Notes: generated by a model from the letters alone, not told the origin. DNA of 64,000 nt from Streptomyces europaeiscabiei (GCF_036346855.1 NZ_CP107841.1:744001-808000), one strand, 5' to 3'. Counted from the first letter of the stretch, positions 1 through 9,431 are shown. Made by a program: numbers and translations.

Positions 1-2
1 GG

Positions 3-134
3 CGGGGTTACGACGGCACCCTGCGTGTGCTGGTGCCCGAGGCCCGGATCTCCGCCCGCTTCACCGCGGCCAGTGTCGTGCTCCTCGCCACTGTGGCCGC
101 CCTCACCTTCGTCCTGGAAAGGCCGCTGCCATGA
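3..134 (+). CDS. cbiQ: ECF transporter T component CbiQ, C-terminal end (partial)
   Basis: These are the last 43 residues of a gene that begins before the window. The visible part has a basic stretch (PEARISARF) followed by one hydrophobic helix (SVVLLATVAALTFVL) and a short ERPLP tail. Its TGA overlaps the ATG of the next gene (ATGA), so the two are translationally coupled. The assignment rests mainly on position directly ahead of cbiO, where the energy-coupling transmembrane subunit of cobalt/nickel ECF importers normally sits. The fragment alone is too short to prove it. Confidence 0.55.
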   Translation, partial: RGYDGTLRVLVPEARISARFTAASVVLLATVAALTFVLERPLP

Positions 135-973
135 GCGAGCCCGTGCTGGTCGCCCTGCGGGGCGCGTCCTTCGCGTACGAGGACGGTCCGGCCGTGCTCA
201 GCGATCTCGACTTCGAGGTGCACGAGGGGCGCGCGCTGGCCCTGCTGGGCCGCAACGGCAGCGGCAAGACCACACTGATGCGACTGCTCAGCGGCGGGCT
301 GCGGCCCCGTACGGGCGAGCTGGCGGTGGAGGGGCGGCCGGTGACGTACGACCGCAAGGGCCTGACCCGGCTGCGTACGACGGTCCAGCTGGTCGTCCAG
401 GACCCGGACGACCAGCTCTTCGCCGCGTCCGTCGCGCAGGACGTGTCGTTCGGGCCGCTCAACCTCGGGCTGTCCGACGCGCAGGTGCGGGCCCGGGTGG
501 ACGAGGCGCTCGGCGCGCTCGGCATCAGTGCCCTCGCCGACCGGCCCACCCATCTGCTCTCCTACGGTCAACGCAAGCGGACCGCCATCGCCGGCGCGGT
601 CGCGATGCGGCCCCGGGTGCTGATCCTCGACGAGCCGACCGCCGGGCTCGACCCCGACGGACAGGAGCGGCTCCTCGCGACCCTGGACGAGCTGCGCCGG
701 TCCGGCACCACCGTCGTGATGGCCACGCATGACGTGGATCTCGCCCTCCGGTGGGCCGACGACGCGGCGCTGCTCACCCCGTCCGGCGCGCGCACGGGCC
801 CGGTGGCCACGATGCTCGCCCGCACGGACCTCCTCCAACAGGCCGGGCTACGGCTCCCCTGGGGCATCGCGGTCGTTCAACTGCTCTGCGAACAAGGGTT
901 GTTGACCGAGGACGAGCCCGGTCCGCGCACCCCGGAGGAGCTGGTCGCCATGGCTCAGATCCGCAGGCCGTAG
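131..973 (+). CDS. cbiO: ECF transporter ATPase CbiO (cobalt/nickel import)
   Basis: A 280-residue ABC ATPase that would power an energy-coupling-factor importer for cobalt or nickel at the inner face of the membrane. Visible motifs are Walker A GRNGSGKTT (about residues 40-48), the Q-loop in VVQDPDDQLFA (88-98), an LSYGQRKR signature (143-150) and Walker B VLILDEPTAGLD (163-174), then the switch histidine in ATHD. The sequence VVQDPDDQLF is typical of CbiO/EcfA proteins. The start is the ATG of an ATGA overlap with the upstream T component. The 3' end overlaps the end of the convergent fuconolactonase gene by 19 bases, so no separate terminator fits between them. Confidence 0.9.
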   Translation: MSEPVLVALRGASFAYEDGPAVLSDLDFEVHEGRALALLGRNGSGKTTLMRLLSGGLRPRTGELAVEGRPVTYDRKGLTRLRTTVQLVVQDPDDQLFAASVAQDVSFGPLNLGLSDAQVRARVDEALGALGISALADRPTHLLSYGQRKRTAIAGAVAMRPRVLILDEPTAGLDPDGQERLLATLDELRRSGTTVVMATHDVDLALRWADDAALLTPSGARTGPVATMLARTDLLQQAGLRLPWGIAVVQLLCEQGLLTEDEPGPRTPEELVAMAQIRRP

Positions 974-1830
974 ACGCGGACGGCGGTGCCCGCGAAGACC
1001 TCCCGGTGTTCTGCCGGACCGAGTCCGGATGTCAACGACCTGGCCGTGTCGAGGACTTCGCGGTAGTCCGAGGCGAGCCGGCAGACGGGCCAGTCGGAGC
1101 CGAACATCAGCCGGTCGGGTCCGAAGGCGTCGAGCACGGTGTCGGCGTACGGGACGAGGTCCGCGACGGACCAGGCTTCCCAGTCGGCTTCCGTGACCAG
1201 GCCGGAGAGCTTGCAGACGGTGTTAGGGAGGGCGGCCAGTCGCCGTGTCCGCCTCGCCCACGGTTCCAGTTCGCCGGAGGTCACGGGCGGCTTCGCCACG
1301 TGGTCCAGGACGAAGGTGAGTTGGGGGAGGCGGGTCGCCGCCTCCACTGCGGCCGGGAGCTGGTGGGGCTTGACCAGGAGGTCGTAGACGAGTCCCGCGT
1401 CGGCGACGGCGGCCAGGCCCCGTAGGACGTCCGGGCGTACCAGCCAGCGGGGGTCGGGTTCGCCCTGCACCTGGTGGCGGAGGCCCACCAGGTGCTCGCC
1501 GCCCTGTCCTTCGCGCAGTTCGGCGAGAGCGGCGGCGACATCGGGCGACGTGAGGTCGGTCCAGCCGACGACGCCCGCGACCAGGTCACTGTCCGCGGCC
1601 AGGGCCAGGAACTCGGGGGTCTCCTCGGGCACGGTGATCGTCTGCACCAGCACGGTGGCGGTGACACCGGCGGCGCGCGCCTCCGGTTCCAGGTCGCGGA
1701 GGGTGAAGTCGCGCCGCAGCGGGGCGAGTTCGGGGCCGGTGATCCAGCCCTGGTCGCGGACGGAGAGGTCCCAGACGTGGTGGTGGGCGTCGACGATCCC
1801 GGTGTTGGCGTCCGTACCGGTTGGCGTCAC
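955..1830 (-). CDS. Amidohydrolase, probable L-fuconolactonase
   Basis: A 291-residue amidohydrolase-2 (TIM-barrel) protein. It shows the N-terminal metal motif VDAHHHVWD, a central VLDHVAKP and the C-terminal FGSDWPV with the metal-binding Asp. Proteins of this type hydrolyse sugar lactones such as L-fucono-1,5-lactone to the aldonate. GTG is chosen as start because it overlaps the TGA of the mutarotase gene (GTGA). It is the last gene of the six-gene fucose operon and follows the dehydrogenase that would make its lactone substrate. Substrate is inferred from context; a rhamnono- or galactonolactonase would look much the same. Confidence 0.85.
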   Translation of the reverse strand: MTPTGTDANTGIVDAHHHVWDLSVRDQGWITGPELAPLRRDFTLRDLEPEARAAGVTATVLVQTITVPEETPEFLALAADSDLVAGVVGWTDLTSPDVAAALAELREGQGGEHLVGLRHQVQGEPDPRWLVRPDVLRGLAAVADAGLVYDLLVKPHQLPAAVEAATRLPQLTFVLDHVAKPPVTSGELEPWARRTRRLAALPNTVCKLSGLVTEADWEAWSVADLVPYADTVLDAFGPDRLMFGSDWPVCRLASDYREVLDTARSLTSGLGPAEHREVFAGTAVRVYGLRI

Positions 1831-2138
1831 AGCTCCCACACCACGGGCAGGCCGACGTCGGACCCTGACGCCGAGTAGTCGTGGACGACGTCGAGCAGGT
1901 CGGCCATGCGGGCCTGCCAGGCGATGTTGACCGGGAGTGTCTCCAGCTCGGCGATCATCGCCGCGTAGTCCTCGACCTCCAGCAGGTGGAAGAGGTCGGT
2001 GCCGCTGCGCCAGATCGTCCACTCGCTCACCCCGGCGGCGCGGATGGCGGTGGTCAGCTCTTCCGGTACCTCGCGGTGGGCCGCGTCGTACTCCTCGACG
2101 CGGTCGGCGCGGACCCTGGTGTGCAGGGCGATCCTCAC
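1827..2138 (-). CDS. L-rhamnose/L-fucose mutarotase family protein
   Basis: A 103-residue protein of the RhaM-like mutarotase family (dimeric alpha/beta barrel). The sequence begins MRIALHTRVRADRVEEYDAAH, carries the family-typical SEWTIWRSGTDLFHLLEVEDY in the middle and ends in VVWEL. These enzymes interconvert sugar anomers and so supply the dehydrogenase with the correct form. It overlaps its neighbours on both sides by four bases. In this operon L-fucose is the more likely substrate than L-rhamnose, because the downstream enzymes match the fuconate route. Confidence 0.85.
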   Translation of the reverse strand: MRIALHTRVRADRVEEYDAAHREVPEELTTAIRAAGVSEWTIWRSGTDLFHLLEVEDYAAMIAELETLPVNIAWQARMADLLDVVHDYSASGSDVGLPVVWEL

Positions 2139-3187
2139 GACGGCTCCTTCTCTTCGAGGGGTGCGGGCTCGTCGAGATGCACGGGGGCTTCGACGGGCAC
2201 GGGGGCTTCCGGGGCGAGCAGGCCCTCCGCGCGCAGCTCGTCCCAGAGGGCGGCCGGCACCGGGTGGCGGGACTGCTCAACGGTGTCGCGGACCTCGTCG
2301 GGCGAGCGGGCGCCGGTGAGGACGCTGACGACGGCCGGGTGGCCGAGGGGGAAGCGGAGGGCGGCGGCGCGCAGGGGGACACCGTGGCGTTCCGTGACCG
2401 CTTTCAGGCGCAGGGCCCGTTCGAGTACGGGTTCCGGGGCGGGCGCGTAGTCGTAGGTGGCGCCCGGCTTGGGGTCGGTGAGCAGGCCGGAGTTGAAGAC
2501 GCCGCCGATGAGCACGCTCCGGCCGCGTGCTGCGGCCTCGGGGAGCAGTTCGGCGAGCGCGTCCTGTTCCAGGAGGGTGTAGCGGCCGGCGAGGAGGACG
2601 ACGTCGATGTCGGTCTCGCGCAGGAAGCGGGCCGGGAGGGCGGACTGGTTCATGCCGACGCCGATGGCGCCGACGACGCCTTCGGCGCGCAGCCGTTCGA
2701 GCGCCGGGTAGGCCTCGTCGAGTGCCTGTTCGGCGTGGTCGTCGGGGTCGTGGAGGAGGACGACGTCCACCCGGTCGAGGCCGAGGCGGTCCAGGCTGGC
2801 TTCGAGGGAGCGGCGGACGCCGTCGGCGCTGAAGTCCCAGACGCGGCGCAGGGTCGCCGGGACGGCGAAGCCGTTGGCCAGGTCGTCGGCCGCGCCACCG
2901 CCTTCGCCGCCCTCGTGGGCGGGCACCAGCAGGCGCCCGACCTTGGTGGAGACTGTGTACGAGTCCCTGGGGCGGTCGCGCAGGGCGGCGCCCAGGCGGC
3001 GTTCGGACAGGCCGAGTCCGTAGTGGGGTGCCGTGTCGAAGGTGCGGATGCCCGCGTTCCAGGCGGCGGTGATCGCGGCGGCCGCCTCCTCGTCGGACAC
3101 CGGGCGGAAGAGGTTGCCGATGCCGGCGGCCCCGTACGCCAGCTCGGTGACCTGGACGCCGGTGCGGCCGAGGGTCCTGGTCCTCAC
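2135..3187 (-). CDS. Aldo/keto reductase, probable L-fucose 1-dehydrogenase
   Basis: A 350-residue aldo/keto reductase. It has the family landmarks LGRTGVQVTELAYGAAG at the N-terminus, FDTAPHYGLGLSE with the catalytic Tyr, STKVG with the catalytic Lys and DVVLLHDPDD. Relatives annotated as D-threo-aldose or L-fucose dehydrogenase oxidise the pyranose to the lactone with NAD(P)+. Here it would carry out the first step of fucose catabolism and feed the lactonase. The Pro/Glu-rich C-terminal tail (about the last 30 residues) is beyond the usual barrel. It is coupled by four-base overlaps on both sides. Confidence 0.85.
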   Translation of the reverse strand: MRTRTLGRTGVQVTELAYGAAGIGNLFRPVSDEEAAAAITAAWNAGIRTFDTAPHYGLGLSERRLGAALRDRPRDSYTVSTKVGRLLVPAHEGGEGGGAADDLANGFAVPATLRRVWDFSADGVRRSLEASLDRLGLDRVDVVLLHDPDDHAEQALDEAYPALERLRAEGVVGAIGVGMNQSALPARFLRETDIDVVLLAGRYTLLEQDALAELLPEAAARGRSVLIGGVFNSGLLTDPKPGATYDYAPAPEPVLERALRLKAVTERHGVPLRAAALRFPLGHPAVVSVLTGARSPDEVRDTVEQSRHPVPAALWDELRAEGLLAPEAPVPVEAPVHLDEPAPLEEKEPS

Positions 3188-3996
3188 GACCGGTCCGCCG
3201 GGCGGAGGCGGAGGCCCTGCATTCCGCCGTCGACGGCCAGGGCGGTGCCGGTGACGGAGGCCGCGGCGGGGCTCGCCAGGTAGGCGATGGCGGCGGCGAC
3301 CTCGTCGGCGGCGACCAGACGGCCCAGGGGCTGGCGGGCGTTGAGGGCGGCGCGCTCGGCCTCGGGGTCGTCGGCGGCGTCGAGGAGCCGGCCGACCCAG
3401 GGGGTGTCGGCGGTGCCGGGGTTGACACAGTTGACGCGGATGCCCTCACGGACGTGGTCGGCGGCCATGGCAAGGGTCAGCGAGAGGACCGCGCCCTTGC
3501 TGGCGCAGTACAGGGCCCGCTGAGGCAGTCCCGCGGTGGCGCCGATCGAGCACGTGTTCACGATGGCCGCGTGGGAGGAGTTCCGCAGATGCGGCAGAGC
3601 GGCCCGACTGACGCGCACCATGCCGAGGACGTTGACGTCGAGGACCCGGTGCCACTGCTCGTCGGGGTTGTCCTCGACGGTGCCGATGGCGCCGATGCCC
3701 GCGTTGTTCACGAGGATGTCCAGACCGCCGAGCCGCTCGACGGCCTCGGCGACCGCGGCCCGTACGGAGACGTCGTCAGTGATGTCGGCCTTGAGACCGA
3801 GCAGCGGGGCCGATGCCCCGGAGGGGTCGATGTCGAGGACGGCCACCGCGGCGCCCCGTGCGGCGAGCAGCCGGGCGGTGGCCAGCCCGATGCCGGACGC
3901 GCCCCCGGTGACGATCGCCCTGAGCCCGCCCAGTTCGCCCCTCGGCTCGGTGGGTTCACCGGTCGTCTCGGTCGGTTCACCTGTCTGCCCGGTCAT
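3184..3996 (-). CDS. SDR oxidoreductase, probable 2-keto-3-deoxy-L-fuconate dehydrogenase
   Basis: A 270-residue classical short-chain dehydrogenase. It has the cofactor motif VTGGASGIG after a roughly 30-residue Thr/Glu/Gly-rich leader, the structural NNAG, the catalytic Ser region NTCSIGAT and the YCASK (YxxxK) pair. In the non-phosphorylating fucose route an SDR oxidises 2-keto-3-deoxy-L-fuconate to the 2,4-diketo acid. The gene lies between the dehydratase that would make its substrate's precursor and the dehydrogenase gene, with four-base overlaps on each side. A shorter start downstream of the leader is possible, but the overlap with the dehydratase stop supports the long form. Confidence 0.85.
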   Translation of the reverse strand: MTGQTGEPTETTGEPTEPRGELGGLRAIVTGGASGIGLATARLLAARGAAVAVLDIDPSGASAPLLGLKADITDDVSVRAAVAEAVERLGGLDILVNNAGIGAIGTVEDNPDEQWHRVLDVNVLGMVRVSRAALPHLRNSSHAAIVNTCSIGATAGLPQRALYCASKGAVLSLTLAMAADHVREGIRVNCVNPGTADTPWVGRLLDAADDPEAERAALNARQPLGRLVAADEVAAAIAYLASPAAASVTGTALAVDGGMQGLRLRPADRS

Positions 3997-5357
3997 GCGA
4001 CTTCCTCTCGTCCAGCGAGGTCGGCGGCCCAGAACGTGCCGTCCGGGTAACGGTATTCGGCGAGCGACTCGGGATGCATGGTGGCGGAGAACCCCGGCGC
4101 CAGCGGCGCGGTGTAGTGCCCCTCACGCATCACCACAGGGGCGACGAAGTGCTCGTGGAGGTGGTCGACGTACTCGATGACCCGGTCCTCGGTGGTGCCG
4201 GACAGCGCCAGGTAGTCGAACATCGACAGATGCTGGACCAGCTCGCACAGCCCCACCCCGCCCGCGTGCGGGCAGACCGGCACCCCGAACTTCGCCGCGA
4301 GCAGCAGGATCGCCAGGTTCTCGTTGACTCCGCCGACCCGGGCCGCGTCGATCTGGAGAACATCGATCGCCTCGGCCTGGAGAAGCTGCTTGAAGACAAT
4401 ACGGTTCTGCACGTGTTCACCGGTGGCGACCTTCACCGGGCCGACGCCCCGGCGCACCGCGGCGTGGCCGAGGATGTCGTCGGGGCTGGTGGGCTCCTCG
4501 ATCCAGTACGGGCCGAACTCGGCCAGCGCGTTGGTCCACCGGACCGCCTCGTCCACGTTCCAGCGCTGGTTGGCGTCGATGGCGATACGGATCGTGTCAC
4601 CGACGGCGGCACGGGCGGCACGCATCCGGCGCACATCGTCGGCGAGGTCGGCCCCGACCTTCAGCTTGATCTGGGTGAAACCGTCCGCGACGGCCTGCTT
4701 GGCCAGCCGGGTCAGCTTCTCGTCGGAGTAGCCGAGCCAGCCCGGCGAGGTGGTGTAGCCGGGATAACCACGCTCCAGCAGCACCGCCTCACGCCCGGCC
4801 AGCCCGCTGCGTCCCTCCCGCAGCAGCCGCAGCGCCTCGGCCGGGGTGAGCACATCGGCGATGTAGCGGAAGTCGACCTGGGAGACCAGCCACTCCGGCG
4901 ACGCCTGCGCCAGCAGCCGCCACAACGGCTGCCCGGCGCGCTTGGCCGCCAGGTCCCACACCGCGTTGACCACGGCACCGACCGCCATGTGCATCACCCC
5001 CTTCTCCGGACCCAGCCAGCGCAGCTGACTGTCCCCGATCAGGTCACGGCTGACCGAGCCGGGATCGGCACACACCTCCCGCACCGAACGGCCCACCAGA
5101 TGAGGCCGCAGAGCACCGATCGCGGCGACCTGCACATCGTTGCCACGCCCGATGGTGAAAGTGAAACCATGGCCCTCGAGCCCGTCACCGGCATCCGTGC
5201 GCAGCACGACATAGGCAGCCGAGTAGTCGGGATCCGGATTCATGGCATCCGACCCGTCCAGCTCCCGCGAGGTGGGAAACCGGATGTCATAGGTATCGAC
5301 CGCAATGATCCGGGCGGAGGTATCGGAGGTTGTAGTCAAGGGGATGCTGCCTTTCAC
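3993..5357 (-). CDS. L-fuconate dehydratase (enolase superfamily)
   Basis: A 454-residue mandelate-racemase-type enolase superfamily enzyme. It dehydrates L-fuconate to 2-keto-3-deoxy-L-fuconate with Mg2+. The sequence shows the catalytic KLKVG lysines, the metal ligands in [17 protein letters not shown] and VATGEHV, then QIDAARVGG and the His base in VCPHAGG. The N-terminal [19 protein letters not shown] is characteristic of fuconate dehydratases and separates them from other acid-sugar dehydratases. GTG start overlaps the stop of the hydrolase gene. This gene gives the strongest single evidence for the operon's substrate. Confidence 0.93.
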   Translation of the reverse strand: MKGSIPLTTTSDTSARIIAVDTYDIRFPTSRELDGSDAMNPDPDYSAAYVVLRTDAGDGLEGHGFTFTIGRGNDVQVAAIGALRPHLVGRSVREVCADPGSVSRDLIGDSQLRWLGPEKGVMHMAVGAVVNAVWDLAAKRAGQPLWRLLAQASPEWLVSQVDFRYIADVLTPAEALRLLREGRSGLAGREAVLLERGYPGYTTSPGWLGYSDEKLTRLAKQAVADGFTQIKLKVGADLADDVRRMRAARAAVGDTIRIAIDANQRWNVDEAVRWTNALAEFGPYWIEEPTSPDDILGHAAVRRGVGPVKVATGEHVQNRIVFKQLLQAEAIDVLQIDAARVGGVNENLAILLLAAKFGVPVCPHAGGVGLCELVQHLSMFDYLALSGTTEDRVIEYVDHLHEHFVAPVVMREGHYTAPLAPGFSATMHPESLAEYRYPDGTFWAADLAGREEVA

Positions 5358-6205
5358 GCTTGGCCGAAAGTCTGGCGCTGGCTGCCCAGCCCGTCGATCT
5401 CCAGATCGACGGTGTCACCAGCACGAAGGAAGGGAGTACCGGCAAGACCCAGAGCCACCCCGGCGGGCGTACCGGTGTTGATCACGTCACCGGGCTCCAA
5501 GACCATGTACCGGCTCAGATACGCCACGATCTCGTGGACCGGGAAGATCATGTCCCGGGTATGACCGTCCTGACGCCTGACACCGTTGACACTCAGCCGC
5601 AGCCCCAGCCCCTGCGGATCACCGACCTCATCAGCGGTGACCAGCCACGGCCCCATCGGGTTGAACGTCTCGCAGGACTTGCCCAGGTCCCACTGCGAGG
5701 AGTACTCCAGCTGGAACTCACGCTCCGAGACGTCATGACTGACCACATAGCCCGCGATCACCCCGGCCGCCTCCCCGGGACCCTCCAGATAGCGGGCCCG
5801 CCGCCCGATCACCACCCCCAGCTCGACCTCCCAGTCGGTCTTCACCGAACCACGCGGGATCAGCACCCCGTCATAAGGACCCACCACCGTGCCCGGATCC
5901 TTCATGAACACCACCGGACGCGCCGGGATCGCCGCACCGGTCTCCGCCGCATGATCCCGGTAGTTCAGACCGACACAGATCACCTTGCCCGGCCGCGCCA
6001 CCGGAGCGCCCACCCGCAGACCACCCGCATCAAGAACCGGCAGCCCACCCGCCCCGACCGCCACACGAACCCGCTCCACCCCACCCGAGGCAAGGAACGC
6101 ACCATCGATGTCACCGGCCACCGACGACACATCCAGCAGCCGGCCGTCATCGGTACGAACGGCAGGCCGCTCCCCTCCCGGGACACCGACACGTAGCAGT
6201 TTCAC
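5354..6205 (-). CDS. FAA hydrolase family, probable 2,4-diketo-3-deoxy-L-fuconate hydrolase
   Basis: A 283-residue fumarylacetoacetate-hydrolase-fold protein. It has the signature [18 protein letters not shown], the metal-binding Glu residues in [11 protein letters not shown] and the C-terminal [12 protein letters not shown]. It would cleave the diketo acid to pyruvate and L-lactate, the last step of the pathway. I chose the GTG at 6205 because it gives the family-typical start (VKLLRVG) and has AAGGGAG eight bases upstream; a longer ATG start at 6241 would add 12 unconserved residues and run over an operator-like palindrome. It is the promoter-proximal gene of the operon. Confidence 0.88.
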   Translation of the reverse strand: MKLLRVGVPGGERPAVRTDDGRLLDVSSVAGDIDGAFLASGGVERVRVAVGAGGLPVLDAGGLRVGAPVARPGKVICVGLNYRDHAAETGAAIPARPVVFMKDPGTVVGPYDGVLIPRGSVKTDWEVELGVVIGRRARYLEGPGEAAGVIAGYVVSHDVSEREFQLEYSSQWDLGKSCETFNPMGPWLVTADEVGDPQGLGLRLSVNGVRRQDGHTRDMIFPVHEIVAYLSRYMVLEPGDVINTGTPAGVALGLAGTPFLRAGDTVDLEIDGLGSQRQTFGQA

Positions 6206-6235
6206 TGGAGACTCCCTTGCCATGCGGGTTCGCTC

Positions 6236-6250
6236 ATTCATCGGAGGAAT
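6236..6250. promoter_or_regulatory. Operator-like palindrome, copy 1
   Basis: ATTCATCGGAGGAAT, a near-palindrome about 30 bases upstream of the catabolic operon's first codon. It shares its core with the two other copies in the same gap, which argues against chance. Confidence 0.65.
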
Positions 6251-6293
6251 GGCGCACCGTGACTTTAAGGGCAGTTAGGCGCCCTGACAACGC

Positions 6294-6308
6294 ATTCCTC
6301 GGATGTAT
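6294..6308. promoter_or_regulatory. Operator-like palindrome, copy 2
   Basis: ATTCCTCGGATGTAT. Read on the other strand it is ATACATCCGAGGAAT, matching copies 1 and 3 at nearly every position. Confidence 0.65.
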
Positions 6309-6464
6309 TTGATCGACGCCGGGCTTTCGCAGCTCACAGATCCGACATATCCGACACCCTCTCGGCCGGAGCGTCGCCCGCTCCTCGCGATCAGGCCGGG
6401 AAATTCATCGGGGCCACCTCTTGTCAACCCCGGCAATGCCGTCGTAACGTCCTCGACGTCCGAG

Positions 6465-6479
6465 ATACATCGGAGGAAT
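6465..6479. promoter_or_regulatory. Operator-like palindrome, copy 3
   Basis: ATACATCGGAGGAAT, about 140 bases upstream of the importer's first gene. It matches copy 1 at 14 of 15 positions. Confidence 0.65.
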
Positions 6480-6620
6480 CGCACCGCTGCCACGCAGAAA
6501 CAGGGCCGTTCACACTCCGCTGCTCGTTCATCGGTTGACCCTCCATCCCTCCCCTCCGACGGTCCACGCATGCCTGTACCGGAGGGCGGCCTCCCCGTCC
6601 TGGCTAAGGAGAACCCGGCC

Positions 6621-7670
6621 ATGAAGCTCGTTCGCACCCGCTCAACCGCCGCAGCGGCCTGCGCCCTCGCGGCTCTCACCCTCCTCACCGCGTGCAACCG
6701 CGAGAGCTCCTCCGGGTCGGCCGGTGCGGGCGGTGACAAGCCCGCCATCGGGATCGACCTGCCGCGCTCCGACTCCGACTTCTGGAACTCCTACGCCGAG
6801 TACCTGAAGAAGGACGTCAAGTCCGGGGACATCAACGCGCTGCCGCTCAGCAACTCGCAGAACGACGTCACCAAGCTCGTCGCCAACGTGCAGGTCTTCC
6901 AGAACACCGGCGCCAAGGCCGTCGTCATGGCCCCCCAGGACACCGGCGCCATCGCCTCCACCCTCGACACCCTCGCGTCGAAGAAGATCCCCGTGGTCAG
7001 CGTCGACACGAGACCCGACAAGGGCGACGTCTACATGGTCGTGCGCGCCGACAACCGGGCCTACGGCACCAAGGCCTGCGAGTTCCTCGGCGAGCAGCTG
7101 GGCGGCAAGGGCAAGGTCGCCGAGTTCCAGGGCGCACTCGACTCCATCAACGGCCGCGACCGCTCCGAGGCCTTCGCCGAGTGCATGAAGACGAAGTTCC
7201 CCAAGATCAAGGTCTTCGAGCTGCCCACCGACTGGAAGGGCGACGTGGCCTCCGCCAAGCTGCAGAGCCTGCTCGCCCAGCACCCCGACCTCAACGGCAT
7301 CTACATGCAGGCCGGCGGTGTCTTCCTCCAGCCGACCCTGGCCCTGCTGGAGCAGAAGGGCCTGCTCAAGCCCGCCGGCGAGAAGGGGCACATCTCGATC
7401 ATCTCCAACGACGGCATCCCGCAGGAGTTCGACGCCATCCGCAAGGGCCAGATCGACGCCACCGTCTCCCAGCCCGCCGACCTGTACGCCAAGTACGCGC
7501 TCTACTACGCCCAGGCCGCGGCCGAGGGCAAGACCTTCAAGCCCGGCAAGACCGACCACGACTCCACGATCATCGAGATCCCGAACGGCCTGGAGGACCA
7601 GCTGCCGGCACCGCTGGTCACCAAGGACAACGTGGACGACAAGACCCTGTGGGGCAACAACGTCGGCTAG
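6621..7670 (+). CDS. Sugar ABC transporter substrate-binding lipoprotein
   Basis: A 349-residue periplasmic-binding-protein-I type (RbsB-like) solute receptor anchored outside the membrane. The N-terminus MKLVRTRSTAAAACALAALT ends in a lipobox LLTAC. The ATG is supported by AAGGAG at 6606-6611. The mature part begins PAIGIDLPRSDSDFWNSY and contains VVMAPQDT, VPVVSVDTRP-like and ISNDGIPQEFDAIRKGQ segments usual in ribose/xylose-class binding proteins. It is the first gene of the importer operon facing the fucose catabolic genes, so L-fucose or a related deoxyhexose is the probable ligand; that is inference from context. Confidence 0.9.
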   Translation: MKLVRTRSTAAAACALAALTLLTACNRESSSGSAGAGGDKPAIGIDLPRSDSDFWNSYAEYLKKDVKSGDINALPLSNSQNDVTKLVANVQVFQNTGAKAVVMAPQDTGAIASTLDTLASKKIPVVSVDTRPDKGDVYMVVRADNRAYGTKACEFLGEQLGGKGKVAEFQGALDSINGRDRSEAFAECMKTKFPKIKVFELPTDWKGDVASAKLQSLLAQHPDLNGIYMQAGGVFLQPTLALLEQKGLLKPAGEKGHISIISNDGIPQEFDAIRKGQIDATVSQPADLYAKYALYYAQAAAEGKTFKPGKTDHDSTIIEIPNGLEDQLPAPLVTKDNVDDKTLWGNNVG

Positions 7671-7761
7671 TCGCCGAAGGGCCGACGACCGGGCGGAGGG
7701 ACGAGGCTCGTCCCACCGCCCGCACCCCCTCGTATCCACCCCACGAAGGACGGTATCCACC

Positions 7762-9429
7762 ATGGCGGACACCGCGACCACCGCGGCGAACGGCGGCGGG
7801 AACCCCGCTGCCACGAGCCCCGCCCCGGTGGCCGAGGCCACCGGCATCAGCAAGAGATTCGGCGCGACCGTCGCGCTGCGCGACGCCCGGATCACCGTCG
7901 CCCCCGGCGAGGCGCACGCGCTGGTCGGACGCAACGGCGCCGGCAAGTCGACGCTGGTGTCCATCCTGACCGGACTGCAGCACGCCGACACCGGCACCCT
8001 GCGCTTCTCCGGCGAGGCGGCGCCCGTCGTCGGGGACATCGACGCCTGGCGCTCCCGGGTCGCCTGCGTCTACCAGAAGTCGACGATCATCCAGGACCTG
8101 ACCGTCGCCGAGAACCTCTTCCTCAACCGGCAGAGCGCCGGTGCGCTGCGCCCCATCCGCTGGAAGCAACTGCGCGCGCGGGCCGAGGAGTTGCTCGCCG
8201 AATACGGCGTGGACGTGAAGGCCGACGCGCGGGCGCGGGATCTCACCGTCGAGCAGCGGCAGTTCGTGGAGATCGCGCGGGCGCTGTCGTTCGGCGCCCG
8301 CTTCATCATCCTCGACGAGCCGACCGCGAAACTCGACGCCCGCGGCATCAATCGCCTCTTCGACAAGCTCCACGACCTCCAGCGGCAGGGCGTCGCCTTC
8401 CTCTTCATCTCGCACCACCTGCAAGAGGTGTACGACCTCTGCACCACCGTCACCGTCTACCGCGACGCCGCCCACATCCTCACCGCCCCCGTCGCCGACC
8501 TCGGCCACCAGGCACTGGTGGAGGCCATGACCGGGGAGACCACCGGCACGGCGGCGGCAGCCGTCGACAACCGCGCCCCGGTACGGGCCGACGCCCCCGA
8601 ACTCCTGACGGTCGAGAGTCTCACTCTGCCCGGCGCCTGCGAGAACCTGTCGCTCACGGTGCGCGCGGGCGAGGTGGTCGGCCTCGCCGGGGCGGCGGCC
8701 AGCGGCAATGTACGGGTGGGTGAGGCGATCGCCGGGCTGCACCGCCCCGAGCAGGGCACGATCTCCGTCGGCGGGCGGCGGGTACGCGGCGGCAGTGTGC
8801 CGTCGGCGCTCGCCGTCGGCGTCGGACTGGTCCCGGAGGACCGCCACCTCCAAGGGCTGGTCAACAACCGCAGCGTGGCGGAGAACGCGACGCTCACCGT
8901 CACCCACCAGCTCGGCCCGTACGGCACGGTGCTGCCCGCCCGCACCAAGGCGTTCGCCGGACGCATGATCCGGGACCTCGACATCAAGACCCCGGGAGCC
9001 GCCACCCCCGTCTCCGCCCTCTCGGGCGGCAATCAGCAGAAGGTCGTCGTCGCCCGCGCCCTGGCCACCGACCCCCACGTGCTGGTCGCCATCCGCCCCA
9101 CCAACGGGGTGGACGTCAAGTCCAAGGAGTTCCTCCTGGGGCGCATCCGACAGGTCGCCGACGGCGGGAAGGCCGCGTTGATCGTCTCCGACGAACTGGA
9201 CGACCTGAAGGTCTGCGACCGGCTCGTGGTGATGTTCCACGGGCGGGCGGTCGCCGAGTTCGACCGCGGCTGGCAGGACGAGCACGTCGTCGCCGCCATG
9301 GAGGGTGTGGCCGGCCGGGCGGAACCATCCGCCGAGCGCCTGGTCGGCCGGGCCGAAACCTCCGACATCGCCTCCTCCGAGGCCTCCCCCGCCACTACCT
9401 CGGACACCACCGAAGAGCACGGAAGGTAG
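7762..9429 (+). CDS. Sugar ABC transporter ATPase, two fused NBDs (RbsA/XylG type)
   Basis: A 555-residue protein with two ABC modules in tandem, as in ribose/xylose importers. The first module has Walker A GRNGAGKST and Walker B IILDEPTAKLD. The second is degenerate: its Walker A position reads GLAGAAASGNV instead of the consensus, and its Walker B reads VAIRPTNGVD. It keeps LSGGNQQK as signature. Such asymmetry is normal for this family, where one site is often catalytically weak. The poorly conserved N-terminal 25 residues and the Ser/Thr-rich tail lie outside the domains. It sits between receptor and permease with a 2-base gap to the permease. Confidence 0.92.
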   Translation: MADTATTAANGGGNPAATSPAPVAEATGISKRFGATVALRDARITVAPGEAHALVGRNGAGKSTLVSILTGLQHADTGTLRFSGEAAPVVGDIDAWRSRVACVYQKSTIIQDLTVAENLFLNRQSAGALRPIRWKQLRARAEELLAEYGVDVKADARARDLTVEQRQFVEIARALSFGARFIILDEPTAKLDARGINRLFDKLHDLQRQGVAFLFISHHLQEVYDLCTTVTVYRDAAHILTAPVADLGHQALVEAMTGETTGTAAAAVDNRAPVRADAPELLTVESLTLPGACENLSLTVRAGEVVGLAGAAASGNVRVGEAIAGLHRPEQGTISVGGRRVRGGSVPSALAVGVGLVPEDRHLQGLVNNRSVAENATLTVTHQLGPYGTVLPARTKAFAGRMIRDLDIKTPGAATPVSALSGGNQQKVVVARALATDPHVLVAIRPTNGVDVKSKEFLLGRIRQVADGGKAALIVSDELDDLKVCDRLVVMFHGRAVAEFDRGWQDEHVVAAMEGVAGRAEPSAERLVGRAETSDIASSEASPATTSDTTEEHGR

Positions 9430-9431
9430 TC

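Larger units (their letters stand above)
6206..6620. promoter_or_regulatory. Divergent promoter region of the fucose operon and sugar importer
   Basis: This 415-base gap separates the minus-strand catabolic operon from the plus-strand importer. It holds three copies of a 15-bp palindrome with consensus ATWCMTCGGAKGWAT. Two are near the catabolic operon start and one is further upstream of the importer. Its base composition is less GC-rich than the genes, as expected of a promoter region. The FCD-type GntR protein encoded at the far end of the importer operon is the obvious candidate ligand. Confidence 0.75.

Noticed and set aside
1937..3283. Long plus-strand reading frame (448 codons) opposite the aldo/keto reductase and SDR genes
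   Set aside because: It is the antisense shadow of two well-conserved genes; such frames are common in high-GC DNA and show no domain.
4074..5564. Long plus-strand frame opposite the fuconate dehydratase
   Set aside because: The opposite strand encodes a clear enolase superfamily enzyme with all catalytic motifs.
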